From Hyphomicrobiaceae bacterium (lineage in GTDB: Bacteria; Pseudomonadota; Alphaproteobacteria; Rhizobiales; Hyphomicrobiaceae), in assembly GCA_002919265.1 (NCBI GenBank), contig PKEY01000037.1, forward strand, positions 1-58,060: a DNA stretch of 58,060 nt. Reading direction: 5' to 3'. This document shows positions 25,822 through 33,747 of this stretch, one piece after another. The position numbers and the translations under genes were made by a program. The notes beneath the pieces are model-generated. The model was given only the letters and a program-made list of their open reading frames with translations. It was not told the origin of the DNA and made no database searches. Position 1 is the first letter of the stretch, and every line of letters starts with the position of its first letter.

Positions 25822-26862
25822 TCACATGCGCCCAGGCTTCACTCTCACGCCCGGTGCCGGCCGCTCCAGCAGAACTTCGCGCCTGAAGCGGTAGAGACGC
25901 GCGGGGCGCCCGCCAGTTTTCGCGCGCACTTCACCTGTTGGCTCCACCAGACCGGCGCTTTCGACGAGCCTGCGGAAATTCTGTTTGTGCAGATGCGGCC
26001 CGAGGATTGCTTCGACGGTCTTTTGCAGCTCGAATAGCGTGAATTCATCCTCCATCAGCTCGAATACGACGGGCCGATATTTGATCTTCGCCCTGATCCG
26101 CCCGATGGCCGTCGCCAGAATGCGCCGATGGTCGTAGCACATGGGTACGCCGAGCTTTGGAAGGGTGCCCCAGGTGAGCGCCGACTCCCGCCCATCGCGG
26201 CGCGCCTCTTCCACGAGACCCGCGTCATAGAGAAGCTCGAAACGCTCAAGCACCTTCTCCTCGTCCCACGTGCCGCCGAGGAGGCCAAAGTACATGCGCA
26301 CCCGATCGGCCCGCGGAATCGGGCGGCCCGGAGTAGGTGCCGCCGTGGGGCGCTCCGCCCACGAGATCAGCCTGGGCTCAATAACGTCCGTGAGGATTGA
26401 CGGCTTGCCGCGGCGCCAGTCTTCCCAAGGGAAGTAGTCATACCAGCTGCGCCATTCCCAGCGGTCCGATTCGCTGGCACGGCCCGGACGGGTAAGCGCC
26501 AGGTAGCCGATTGAGACCACGTGCGGGCCCGTGTCTCCCGGCTGGGCATGGCGGCCCCTGTCACCGAATGTATAGAGCTGTTCGACGTAGCCGAGCTCGA
26601 GACCCGTTTGTTCTGCAACCCACGAGCGCAGGCCGATTTCCAACGTACGATGTTCGAGGGGTGAGAATGGGCCAAAGGGAAGGGCGTCTGTCGCCTGGTC
26701 CCCCGAAGGCCGGACCACAAGGACAACCGGCTCGTCATTACGGACAGCGAGAATGGCCGCATTAAGCCCAATTTCCACCGCTGCCACTTCGTGCCGTTCC
26801 CGCGAACTGCTTTCGTTCGATTGCGTTCGAGGCGTCCGTTTCAGGTGAGCTTCGATGGTCAT
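25822..26862 (-). CDS. nadQ: Nudix-like transcriptional regulator of NAD synthesis (NadQ/NrtR type)
   Basis: A 346-residue protein with an N-terminal Nudix-like domain (about 25-150; VEIGLNAAILAVRNDEPVVLVVRPSG, LEIGLRSWVAEQTGLELGYVEQLYTFGDRGR) and a C-terminal winged-helix region (about 250-330; FTLFELQKTVEAILGPHLHKQNFRRLVESAGLV, GGRPARLYRFR). The Nudix box is degenerate: the hydrolytic REEELEE-type helix is replaced by LEIGLRSWVAEQTG, so it should sense a nucleotide rather than hydrolyse it. This architecture is that of the NrtR superfamily and of the alphaproteobacterial NadQ group (COG4111). It lies directly upstream of nadABC, in the same direction, with two palindromes in the gap. The exact symbol is my best judgement. 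Confidence 0.78.
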   Translation of the reverse strand: MTIEAHLKRTPRTQSNESSSRERHEVAAVEIGLNAAILAVRNDEPVVLVVRPSGDQATDALPFGPFSPLEHRTLEIGLRSWVAEQTGLELGYVEQLYTFGDRGRHAQPGDTGPHVVSIGYLALTRPGRASESDRWEWRSWYDYFPWEDWRRGKPSILTDVIEPRLISWAERPTAAPTPGRPIPRADRVRMYFGLLGGTWDEEKVLERFELLYDAGLVEEARRDGRESALTWGTLPKLGVPMCYDHRRILATAIGRIRAKIKYRPVVFELMEDEFTLFELQKTVEAILGPHLHKQNFRRLVESAGLVEPTGEVRAKTGGRPARLYRFRREVLLERPAPGVRVKPGRM

Positions 26863-27184
26863 CTACGATCTCCCTTGGCCGCGGCAGTAGGTGGGGATCG
26901 TGGCGATTTTCAGTATCGCCTCCCAAAAGGTACGAGAGGTGTGATAAGATTGCCAAACTTAAATCGGCCGACGCGCGGTTATCGCGGGATCAATTATCAA
27001 AAGGATGATTTGATCAAAAAAGAGATAAGCGCATCCCCTACAATTGGGCCGAATTTCTGCAGCAAACAGAAGCTCATCTGGTTTTTGGGATATCCTGAAC
27101 CGAAAATCTAATCCATGCTCGATTTCCCACAACCATTGCGACGATGGTGGTCAACCCAAAAATAATCAATCAATTCAAATTTCT
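26863..27184. other. Gene-free, relatively A+T-rich spacer
   Basis: About 320 bases between the start of the nad regulator and the end of the BON gene. It is one of the most A+T-rich parts of the window (especially 26990-27190) and contains no plausible reading frame. It must hold the promoter of the regulator gene. I find no clear terminator or FixK box; several GATCAA-like words do not make a proper palindrome. Confidence 0.5.
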
Positions 27185-27532
27185 TTAATTGCCCGAGCCG
27201 GGTTCAATTGGGTTTCCGTCATCATGGCGATTTAGCGGCAAGGGTGTGTCAAATCGTTTGCGGGCCCTGACAACGAGCGAATTTTCGACCCCACGCACGC
27301 CCTCGGCTTCGTACGCGACGATCTCGGCCATCTGCCGCGCAATTTCGCTCGGGACCGATCCCTCCAAAAGAACCTGTCCGTCCTCCACCCGTACCTTGAT
27401 GTCGGATGAGTCTATCCCGGGGTCGTCGGCCAGCCGGCTGCGGATGTCGTTGCAGATGTGCTCGTCAACGGATGAGGGAGGGTGGCCGCGGAACGGCGCC
27501 TCACCGCGCTTTCCTTTCGATTCCCAAGACAT
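27185..27532 (-). CDS. BON-domain protein 1
   Basis: A 115-residue protein without signal peptide. ATG 27532 follows GGAG in a good position; an upstream in-frame extension is arginine-rich and overlaps the promoter region. Residues about 25-90 make one BON domain (DEHICNDIRSRLADDPGIDSSDIKVRVEDGQVLLEGSVPSEIARQMAEIVAYEAEGVRGVENSLVV), a fold often binding phospholipid or surfaces in stress proteins (OsmY-like). The N-terminus (MSWESKGKRGEAPFRGHPPSSVDE) is polar. It is divergent from the CBS-BON pair; an EcfG-like promoter with one mismatch lies 40 bases before its start, suggesting general stress control. Confidence 0.72.
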   Translation of the reverse strand: MSWESKGKRGEAPFRGHPPSSVDEHICNDIRSRLADDPGIDSSDIKVRVEDGQVLLEGSVPSEIARQMAEIVAYEAEGVRGVENSLVVRARKRFDTPLPLNRHDDGNPIEPGSGN

Positions 27533-27571
27533 TCTGGTTCGCTCCTGCCCGTGCCCTCCGGCTCGTACATC

Positions 27572-27596
27572 AACGTCGGGAAAGGCCGGCGGTTGC
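27572..27596 (-). promoter_or_regulatory. EcfG-like general stress promoter (one mismatch) for BON protein 1
   Basis: Read on the minus strand: GCAAC, 16 bases, CGTT. The Hyphomicrobiales EcfG consensus is GGAAC-N16/17-CGTT, so there is one mismatch. It lies 40 bases before the start at 27532 and only 9 bases from the opposing promoter at 27605. Confidence 0.4.
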
Positions 27597-27604
27597 ATGG
27601 CCCC

Positions 27605-27629
27605 GGAACCGTCCCCCGTCCCTGGCGTT
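27605..27629 (+). promoter_or_regulatory. EcfG-like general stress promoter for the CBS-BON operon
   Basis: GGAAC at 27605-27609, 16 bases, CGTT at 27626-27629: a full match to the EcfG (general stress sigma factor) pattern of alphaproteobacteria, 50 bases before ATG 27679. Confidence 0.6.
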
Positions 27630-27678
27630 CTCCGAGCGTGTCTGGTTTCAGTCCTCAAGCGCGAAGGATGTGCGCAGC

Positions 27679-28152
27679 ATGAGAGTCTCCGAGGTTATGA
27701 CGCGAGAGGTGGAGGTCATTTCACCTGACGCGAGCTTGCGCGAAGCCGCCCGCAAGATGGATGACCTCAATGTGGGGGTGCTGCCCGTGTGCGACGGCCA
27801 AAGGCTTGTCGGCGTTCTCACGGACCGCGACATCACGGTGCGCGCAACCGCCATAGGCGAATCACCTGACGTTACCCGTGTCGACGAGGTGATGAGCGAC
27901 GAGGTCTGGTGGTGTCATGAGGACGACCTCGTCGAGGACGTGGCCCACCGCATGGGCGAAAAGCAGATCCGCAGAATGCCGGTCATCGACCACAACATGA
28001 TGCTGGTCGGTATCGTCTCCCTCGGTGACCTCGCCACGGATCTGGCACCGGGAACGCAGGAAGCCTTGCGGCAAATCTCAGAACCTTCCGAACCGGATCT
28101 CTCCGGTACGCTGTCGAGCCGGCGCGCGGAGCCGACGCACTCTGGAGATTGA
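27679..28152 (+). CDS. CBS-domain pair protein
   Basis: A 157-residue protein made of two tandem CBS domains (about 1-60 and 68-125): MTREVEVISPDASLREAARKMDDLNVGVLPVCDGQRLVGVLTDRDI and MSDEVWWCHEDDLVEDVAHRMGEKQIRRMPVIDHNMMLVGIVSLGDLA. Such stand-alone pairs (Bateman modules) usually bind adenine nucleotides. The tail is polar and disordered. ATG 27679 is chosen because homology starts there; the much longer upstream frame is arginine-rich and overlaps the promoter. The following BON gene begins two bases after its stop, so both are translated from one mRNA, probably under the general stress response. Confidence 0.85.
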   Translation: MRVSEVMTREVEVISPDASLREAARKMDDLNVGVLPVCDGQRLVGVLTDRDITVRATAIGESPDVTRVDEVMSDEVWWCHEDDLVEDVAHRMGEKQIRRMPVIDHNMMLVGIVSLGDLATDLAPGTQEALRQISEPSEPDLSGTLSSRRAEPTHSGD

Positions 28153-28154
28153 CG

Positions 28155-28442
28155 ATGCCAGACGAACCAGTTCGCGGCCGGACCAACGACGTTATCGCGG
28201 AGGAAATCTCGGCCGCGCTAGACCGTGAGCCGGGGATCAACCTCGATGAGATCGACATCGACGTCGATCGCGGCGTGGTGTCCTTCAACGGCACGGTCGA
28301 CAATTACACGCTCAAAGAGCGAGTTCACGCCATTGCTGAGAGAATCGAAGGCGTGACGGATGTGCAGAACCACCTGCGCATTCGGAAAGATGCTGGAGTT
28401 CTTCGGGACGTCCGTCCAAAGTCGCGCGGGACTGCCAGTTAG
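28155..28442 (+). CDS. BON-domain protein 2
   Basis: A 95-residue protein with one BON domain (about 12-80: NDVIAEEISAALDREPGINLDEIDIDVDRGVVSFNGTVDNYTLKERVHAIAERIEGVTDVQNHLRI). No signal peptide, so cytoplasmic unless exported otherwise. I use ATG 28155; a TTG at 28149 is possible. It is the second gene of the CBS-BON pair. It shares its fold, but not close sequence, with the BON protein encoded divergently at 27185-27532. Confidence 0.78.
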   Translation: MPDEPVRGRTNDVIAEEISAALDREPGINLDEIDIDVDRGVVSFNGTVDNYTLKERVHAIAERIEGVTDVQNHLRIRKDAGVLRDVRPKSRGTAS

Positions 28443-28489
28443 CGCCTCTCCCCCCGTCCACGCGGTGGCGCATTCAGCCGCGCAATTCG

Positions 28490-29332
28490 CTATTGCCCCC
28501 GCCGGGCCATAAAGGCCAACCGCTCGAACAACTGCACGTCCTGCTCGTTCTTGAGTAGCGCGCCGTAGAGCGGCGGGATCAGCTTGCGCGGATCGCTTTG
28601 CCGCAGGGTTTCCGGATCGATGTCCTCGTTGAGCAGCAGCTTGATCCAGTCCAGCAGCTCTGAAGTCGAGGGCTTCTTCTTGAGACCAGGCATCTCCCGG
28701 ATCTCGTAGAAGACCCTAAGCGCCTCGCTGACGAGCCGGCTCTTGAGCCCCGGGAAATGGACCTCGACAATGGACCGCATCGTCTCGGGATCCGGAAACT
28801 TGATGTAGTGGAAGAAGCAGCGGCGCAGGAACGCGTCGGGCAGCTCCTTCTCGTTGTTGGACGTGATGATGACGATGGGTCGATTACGCGCCTTGATCGT
28901 CTCGCCGGTCTCGTAGACGTAGAACTCCATCCGATCGAGTTCCTGGAGCAAATCGTTGGGGAACTCGATGTCCGCCTTGTCGATCTCGTCGATGAGGAGC
29001 ACCGGGCGGACCTCCATCTCGAAGGCCTCCCAGAGCTTGCCCTTCTTGATGTAGTTGCGGATGTCCTTGACGCGCTCGTCGCCCAGCTGGCTGTCCCGCA
29101 GGCGGCTCACTGCGTCGTATTCGTAAAGCCCCTGCTGCGCCTTGGTGGTCGATTTGATGTGCCACTCGATGATCGGCACGCCCAAGGATCTCGCCACCTC
29201 GATGGCCAGCATAGTCTTGCCGGTGCCAGGTTCGCCCTTCACCAGCAGCGGGCGTTGCAGTGTGATCGCCGCATTCACGGCAATGGTCAGGTCCTTCGTT
29301 GCAACGTAGGTGTCCGTTCCCTCGAAACGCAT
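28490..29332 (-). CDS. MoxR-family AAA+ ATPase
   Basis: A 280-residue ATPase; start ATG 29332 gives the usual N-terminus MRFEGTDTYVATKDLTIAVNAAITLQRPLLVKGEPGTGKT, with an in-frame upstream extension that looks non-coding. Walker A is GEPGTGKT, Walker B LLIDEIDKAD, sensor 1 ITSNNEKELP, and the arginine finger region PDAFLRRCFFHYIKFPD. The C-terminal lid is present. MoxR ATPases normally work with a von Willebrand factor A (CoxE-like) protein encoded next to them to insert cofactors or mature a partner. Here the downstream neighbour is a convergent BON gene, so the usual partner is not adjacent. Confidence 0.9.
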   Translation of the reverse strand: MRFEGTDTYVATKDLTIAVNAAITLQRPLLVKGEPGTGKTMLAIEVARSLGVPIIEWHIKSTTKAQQGLYEYDAVSRLRDSQLGDERVKDIRNYIKKGKLWEAFEMEVRPVLLIDEIDKADIEFPNDLLQELDRMEFYVYETGETIKARNRPIVIITSNNEKELPDAFLRRCFFHYIKFPDPETMRSIVEVHFPGLKSRLVSEALRVFYEIREMPGLKKKPSTSELLDWIKLLLNEDIDPETLRQSDPRKLIPPLYGALLKNEQDVQLFERLAFMARRGQ

Positions 29333-29826
29333 CGTCCGACTACGTCCTTGCTGGCGTCCAGGCGCGAGCGGGGAGATTAGTGGGCTGGCTCCGTTCCAGC
29401 AAGGCGACGGCGAGCACGGGAGGGTTGCGACACCAACGCTCTCGTGATGAAGGGGGACACCGGCCTGGTGCACATGGCTGCTGCGGAGCCCGCCGTCGGG
29501 GGAGCGGCGGGTGGAAGGGTACGTGCATGCACGCCCAAGCCGGTGCCGTTCGGTCAGGGTCGTTCTAGGGAGGAGAGCCAAACGACAATGGTCATCCTAT
29601 TGCGCTCCCGTGAACACAACGTAAAAGGGAAAAATGTAACCGTGGGTAGTGGGTTCTGCCTCGTGACTGCGTCTCTTGGCCAGCTTGCAGGCCTCCTGCC
29701 GCTTCGCGGCTCCAAACAAGGGAACTGCTTGACTCGCCAGGTTTGCGGACTAAAAGCGGGGCAGAATGGTCATGCTCAGTATGCGTGAGTAAAGCATATC
29801 TGCGCCACTGTCTTCGCAGGCGAAAC
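29333..29826. other. Gene-free stretch between moxR and dksA
   Basis: About 490 bases with divergent promoters to provide. Open frames on both strands give proline/arginine-rich translations without family features. I see no convincing tRNA, small RNA or terminator, and no full EcfG-type promoter; a GGAAC at about 29719 lacks a matching CGTT. Confidence 0.5.
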
Positions 29827-30315
29827 ATGAGCACCACGAAAGACCGGAAAGCGCAAGCCAAGCTGAAGGGCGAGCCGAAAAAGACGGAGGAAACAAAGTC
29901 GACAATTGTTTTGCCGGATGATTACCGGCCGTCTGAAGACGAGCCGTTCATGAATGAGCGGCAACGAGAGTACTTCCGGCGGAAACTTCTTGCTTGGAAA
30001 GAAGAGATCTTGCGGCAGACCCGCGAAACCTTGATGGGTCTGCATGAAGACTCCAATCACTACGCCGACCTTGCCGACCGGGCTACGACAGAGACTGACC
30101 GGGCGCTGGAACTCAGGGCCCGTGACCGTCATCGGAAGCTTATCGCCAAGATCGACGCAGCGCTCGCCAGGATCGAGGACGGTACCTACGGTTACTGCGA
30201 GGAGACCGGGGAGCCGATCGGGTTGCGCCGCCTTGATGCGAGGCCAATCGCTACGCTGAGCCTCGAGGCCCAGGAGCGGCACGAGCGCCGCGAGCGGGTG
30301 TACAGGGAAGATTGA
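29827..30315 (+). CDS. dksA: DksA-type RNA polymerase-binding regulator, zinc finger degenerate
   Basis: A 162-residue protein. ATG 29827 opens a Lys-rich leader of about 35 residues, then the DksA core: FMNERQREYFRRKLLAWKEEILRQTRETL (coiled coil arm), HYADLADRATTETDRALELRARDRHRKLIAKIDAALARIEDGTYGYC, and the C-terminal globule EETGEPIGLRRLDARPIATLSLEAQERHERRERVYRED. Only the first of the four zinc-binding Cys is kept (C-x2-T, then Leu/Ala in place of the second pair), so zinc should not bind. The coiled-coil tip DLADRAT keeps the Asp and Ala that in E. coli enter the secondary channel. Acts with ppGpp on transcription of stringent-response genes. Confidence 0.88.
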   Translation: MSTTKDRKAQAKLKGEPKKTEETKSTIVLPDDYRPSEDEPFMNERQREYFRRKLLAWKEEILRQTRETLMGLHEDSNHYADLADRATTETDRALELRARDRHRKLIAKIDAALARIEDGTYGYCEETGEPIGLRRLDARPIATLSLEAQERHERRERVYRED

Positions 30316-30335
30316 AGCTGGAGAGCTTCGCGACA

Positions 30336-30451
30336 GCGTGAGGCTTGTAAACAGCGGGGATGCCTCACGCGGGTTGCCGCGAGTCGCGCCTTGAAGCTGT
30401 ATCTGAGGCAGAAGTCGGGCCGCCATCATTTGCTTCGGCGGCATTTTTTTT
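30336..30451 (+). terminator. Double stem-loop terminator after dksA
   Basis: A long stem (30336-30344 with 30362-30370, flanked by TCGCG/CGCGA pairing) is followed by a second hairpin (30419-30424 with 30437-30442) running straight into eight T (30444-30451). The second is a classical rho-independent terminator. Confidence 0.8.
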
Positions 30452-30515
30452 GCCTCAAAGCACAGTGCGCTACGGTCGTGTTCGATGTCGTTGAGCCTGC
30501 GGAAATGCCTTTGTG

Positions 30516-32918
30516 CTAACCGCGTGCGAATTCGATATTCGCCTCTTTGAAGGCTTTGGAGATCGCGAGGCGCAATTGCGTCTGCACGCTGCCACGGCGC
30601 GTCACATCGGGCACAAACGCACGCAGTGAGAATATCTGGCCCGCGGAGCCGAAGTCCTCAAAAACGACCGATGGTGCCGGCTCGCGCAGCAGGAGCCCCG
30701 ACTCTTCCGCAACGCGCTTCAGGAGCGAAACGACTTGCTCCGGGTCTGCCTGATAGGTGACGGCGACGCGGATCACGAGCCGGCCCATCAGGCTCCGGTG
30801 CGTCCAGTTCGTTACAGCGCTCGTGATCAAAACAGAGTTCGGGATAATGATGCTCGAACGATCGAAAGTTTCGATCTCCGTGGCGCGGACGTTGATGCGC
30901 CGGACGTGACCTTCCTGGCCATTGACGATGATCCAGTCCCCCACCTTGATCGGCCGCTCGATGAGCAGAATGATCCCCGACACGAAATTGTTGAAGATCG
31001 CCTGCAGCCCGAAACCGATACCGACGGAAAGAGCACCGGCCACGATGGCGAGCTGCGTGAAATCAAGTCCCGCGTACGATAAGCCCACAACGATGGCGAT
31101 CGCCGTGCCCGCGTAGCCAACGCCCGTAAGCACCGAATGGGAGATTGAGCGATCCACTCGTGCAGCTGACAATACGGAGCGGTCCAGCCAGCGCTGAATG
31201 GCGCGCGTCGCAAAAATCAGGAACAGGAACAGGAGGAGGGCGACCAGGATGCGGACCAGGGAAACCCGGTATTGCCCCACCTCGAAACCGACGATCAGGA
31301 GCCGCAGCCAATCAAGAACATCAGCGCCGGAATAACCCCAGGTGAGGAGCACCACTGGCAGGGTCGCCAGCGCAAGCAGCAGCTCCAGGCCAACCACGAT
31401 CACGCGGGCCACATAGCTCATCCGCTCGTGGTCGATGCCAAAACGTGTCTCGAGGACGCGGCCGACGTGCCGTTCGCCCTGCGTCAGCACGACAGCGAAA
31501 CGGCGGATGACAAGGTGCGCGGTGAGCAGAACGAGCGCCACCGCGCCAATCAGGGTGACTTCCTCTGAGATGAACCGGCCGAGTGCGACATAGCCAACGA
31601 CCGTCGTGCCGGCGATCGCCAGGGCGACCATCGCTATGGGCACTTTCAGCCAGCGCGGATACCAGCGGGGCGGCAGCTCAAGAAGGCCAATGGCCCGACG
31701 TGCTAGAGGAATACGGACGAGGGCGATGAGCAGCCCTGCGAACGTGAGGTTCGTCAATACAACTCGGGCTGCATCGATCTCGACCGGGAGATAAAGAAGC
31801 CGGACGGCACTCCCGGTGACGATGTCGAAGGCGGAGAGCGCCGCGAACAGCTTCACCCACCGCAGCAGCTTCGATGCACTGACATCGGCGATATCAACGC
31901 GAGGAGCTCTGGTGCTTTCAGCCTTCAGCGCCGCGCGCGCAACAGCCATCGTCCCGCAGTAAAAGACGACGCTCTCGAAGACGCACGACGAGAACTGGCG
32001 CGCGATCGCGGTCATCAGGCCCCAAGCGTCCATCCCTGCGAAAAGGAAGGCCGTGGCCAGAATGGGCGGTGAACCCCGTCCGACGATCTCCCAGAAGGCA
32101 TCGCCAGCCTGCGGAAAGTACTCAGCGGTACCATGGATGCGAGGCTGTAGGAGGCGGCGAAGGGTTGGCACAATCCAACGTCCGACGGCCACATAGATCA
32201 GCGCCGCTCCAGCGAGAAGAATGAGCAGCTCCAACCATCTACCACTGATGACGCCCCACCAATCATTTGCCAGTCGCTGTATCTGTCTCGCAGACGACCT
32301 GAGCGGGAAGTCCAATGCTTGCCAGGTCGATGGGGACAGCGGGCTTCCGGAAAAGCGAAGCAGGTCACGTTTGAACAGGGCCTGCCGCAAAGTCTGAATG
32401 GACTCGATCAATTGACGGGCGCGCACGCGCGACAGCTCCGTCGTCTTGATCGCGCCTTCGATTTCCGCCTGAGCAGCGGTCAGGCGAAGACGTTCATTAG
32501 CAATGGCCGGAGCTTCCGGAGGCGCGTCCTTGGGAGGAGGGGGGCCAAGCTGCTGCAGTTGGGTGCCGACCGTGCGCAACCACGGCCGAAGCTCTTCGAC
32601 AAGCTGCTCCGCTTCGACCTCAAGCCGTTCCAGCTGGCCACGCTGCTCGGCCAATCCACTGTCCCGATCCTTGACCCGGTCGATGGCCTTGGCCGCGGAC
32701 TCCACGTCGGACACAAGGCGGTTCACGCGCTGGGCAAGTTCCTGGGGGAGAAGAGGCTCCGCGGGCGGCGTCTGGGGCGCAGCCTCGGATGTGGCCGGCT
32801 GAGCTTCCGGCTGCGCTGTCTCGCTGGCGATCGCCGCGATCGGAAAAATCAATGACGCCATCAATGCGCCAATCACGATGAGCGTGAGGCGCATCTGCCG
32901 GGCCTTGTATTTCAACAT
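30516..32918 (-). CDS. Mechanosensitive channel protein, MscS family with DUF3772-type N-terminus
   Basis: An 800-residue inner-membrane protein. After a signal-like segment (about 10-31) and a Pro/Ala-rich linker comes a periplasmic coiled-coil domain (about 60-190; RVNRLVSDVESAAKAIDRVKDRDSG...) as in DUF3772 proteins. Around ten membrane helices follow (about 225-610). The MscS core is at about 580-790: LTGVGYAGTAIAIVVGLSYAGLDFTQLAIVAGALSVGIGFGLQAIFNNFVSGIILLIERPIKVGDWIIV, i.e. the pore helix with its Gly/Ala pattern, then the beta domain (GHVRRINVRATEIETFDRSSIIIPNS). Role: release of solutes on hypo-osmotic shock. Complete. Confidence 0.92.
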   Translation of the reverse strand: MLKYKARQMRLTLIVIGALMASLIFPIAAIASETAQPEAQPATSEAAPQTPPAEPLLPQELAQRVNRLVSDVESAAKAIDRVKDRDSGLAEQRGQLERLEVEAEQLVEELRPWLRTVGTQLQQLGPPPPKDAPPEAPAIANERLRLTAAQAEIEGAIKTTELSRVRARQLIESIQTLRQALFKRDLLRFSGSPLSPSTWQALDFPLRSSARQIQRLANDWWGVISGRWLELLILLAGAALIYVAVGRWIVPTLRRLLQPRIHGTAEYFPQAGDAFWEIVGRGSPPILATAFLFAGMDAWGLMTAIARQFSSCVFESVVFYCGTMAVARAALKAESTRAPRVDIADVSASKLLRWVKLFAALSAFDIVTGSAVRLLYLPVEIDAARVVLTNLTFAGLLIALVRIPLARRAIGLLELPPRWYPRWLKVPIAMVALAIAGTTVVGYVALGRFISEEVTLIGAVALVLLTAHLVIRRFAVVLTQGERHVGRVLETRFGIDHERMSYVARVIVVGLELLLALATLPVVLLTWGYSGADVLDWLRLLIVGFEVGQYRVSLVRILVALLLFLFLIFATRAIQRWLDRSVLSAARVDRSISHSVLTGVGYAGTAIAIVVGLSYAGLDFTQLAIVAGALSVGIGFGLQAIFNNFVSGIILLIERPIKVGDWIIVNGQEGHVRRINVRATEIETFDRSSIIIPNSVLITSAVTNWTHRSLMGRLVIRVAVTYQADPEQVVSLLKRVAEESGLLLREPAPSVVFEDFGSAGQIFSLRAFVPDVTRRGSVQTQLRLAISKAFKEANIEFARG

Positions 32919-33006
32919 TCCTCAAACTCCGGTGGGTGCGCCCAGAGCTATGTCTGGCGCTCCTATCGGCAGTTGGTGCGGAGTCCCCCTTTGCCGACGT
33001 CCGCGA

Positions 33007-33387
33007 TCAAGCCTCGGCAACAGCGTCGTTAAGCGAGCGGGGCGAACGCTGGAAGATCGACGCAGGTGCGCTCTGCGTCTCGCTGCTGCGGGCCTCCTGC
33101 TGCTGGATGCCCGTTTCGATCACGATGTCGACGGGGCCTCCGGTCATGATCAGGTGCTCGACGTTGTCCCGACGAATGAGCAGAAGTTTGCGCCGGCCGT
33201 CGACGTTCGCTTGATCGATAACTTCAAGGCGTTTTGGTGGCCGCGGCCCAAAGAAATTGCCGACGAGCGCATCCTTGATGCCGCCGGCCGGTGAGCCGCT
33301 CACGAGATAACCGCGCAACAGCAGGCCCCCCGCGACGAGGAGGGCGGCAATGAAAATCACAAACAATAACCAGGACAGGATTTCCAT
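33007..33387 (-). CDS. FliO-like single-pass membrane protein
   Basis: A 126-residue protein beginning MEILSWLLFVIFIAALLVAGGLLLRGYLV (ATG 33387), one membrane helix followed by a cytoplasmic domain with KRLEVIDQANVDGRRKLLLIRRDNVEHLIMTGGPVDIVIETGI. That motif (a hydrophobic strand pair ending in a GGP turn) is the FliO/YscJ-associated 'flagellar biosynthesis protein FliO' pattern commonly annotated in Hyphomicrobiales. No other flagellar or type III genes are near, so a non-flagellar role is possible. It lies 88 bases upstream of the MscS gene on the same strand. Confidence 0.65.
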   Translation of the reverse strand: MEILSWLLFVIFIAALLVAGGLLLRGYLVSGSPAGGIKDALVGNFFGPRPPKRLEVIDQANVDGRRKLLLIRRDNVEHLIMTGGPVDIVIETGIQQQEARSSETQSAPASIFQRSPRSLNDAVAEA

Positions 33388-33747
33388 GCGTTCGACGCGG
33401 GGTAACTCCCGCGCTCCTCTCAGTCTGTTGGCGGAGGCGTGCACGGCTCTTGTGGCGCCGCGAAGGCAGCGAAGCACCGCTTGCCCTGATGGTAGCCCGG
33501 CTTTTCACCCCCGTATGTCGTCCAGCGACACATACCCTGCCTCGTTGTGCAGACTAACCGACATGGCGACACAACTCGGCGGACGATCTAGGAAAGAGCG
33601 GATTCGCGGAGCGCTCGGCAACGGAATGTTTACGCCCATCACCGAAAAGTTGAGGCCGATGCAAGTTTGAGACGCCTCATCCGAGATGTGACCGCGCTTT
33701 AGCCCGGCTTCGTAAACCGGTGTAAAAGTTGTGCGTAAGAGTAGCTT
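33388..33747. other. Gene-free divergent promoter region before cckA
   Basis: About 360 bases between the divergent FliO-like gene and cckA. No convincing coding frame, terminator or RNA gene. The last 60 bases (GGTGTAAAAGTTGTGCGTAA region) are A+T-richer and probably hold the cckA promoter, but I could not find a CtrA-type TTAA-N7-TTAA box. Confidence 0.45.

Noticed and set aside
26990-27060. FNR/FixK-like words (TTATCAAAAGG, TTTGATCAAA)
   Set aside because: They do not form the TTGA-N6-TCAA palindrome with correct spacing and precede no oxygen-related gene.
33670-33747. CtrA box before cckA
   Set aside because: No TTAA-N7-TTAA or close variant was found.
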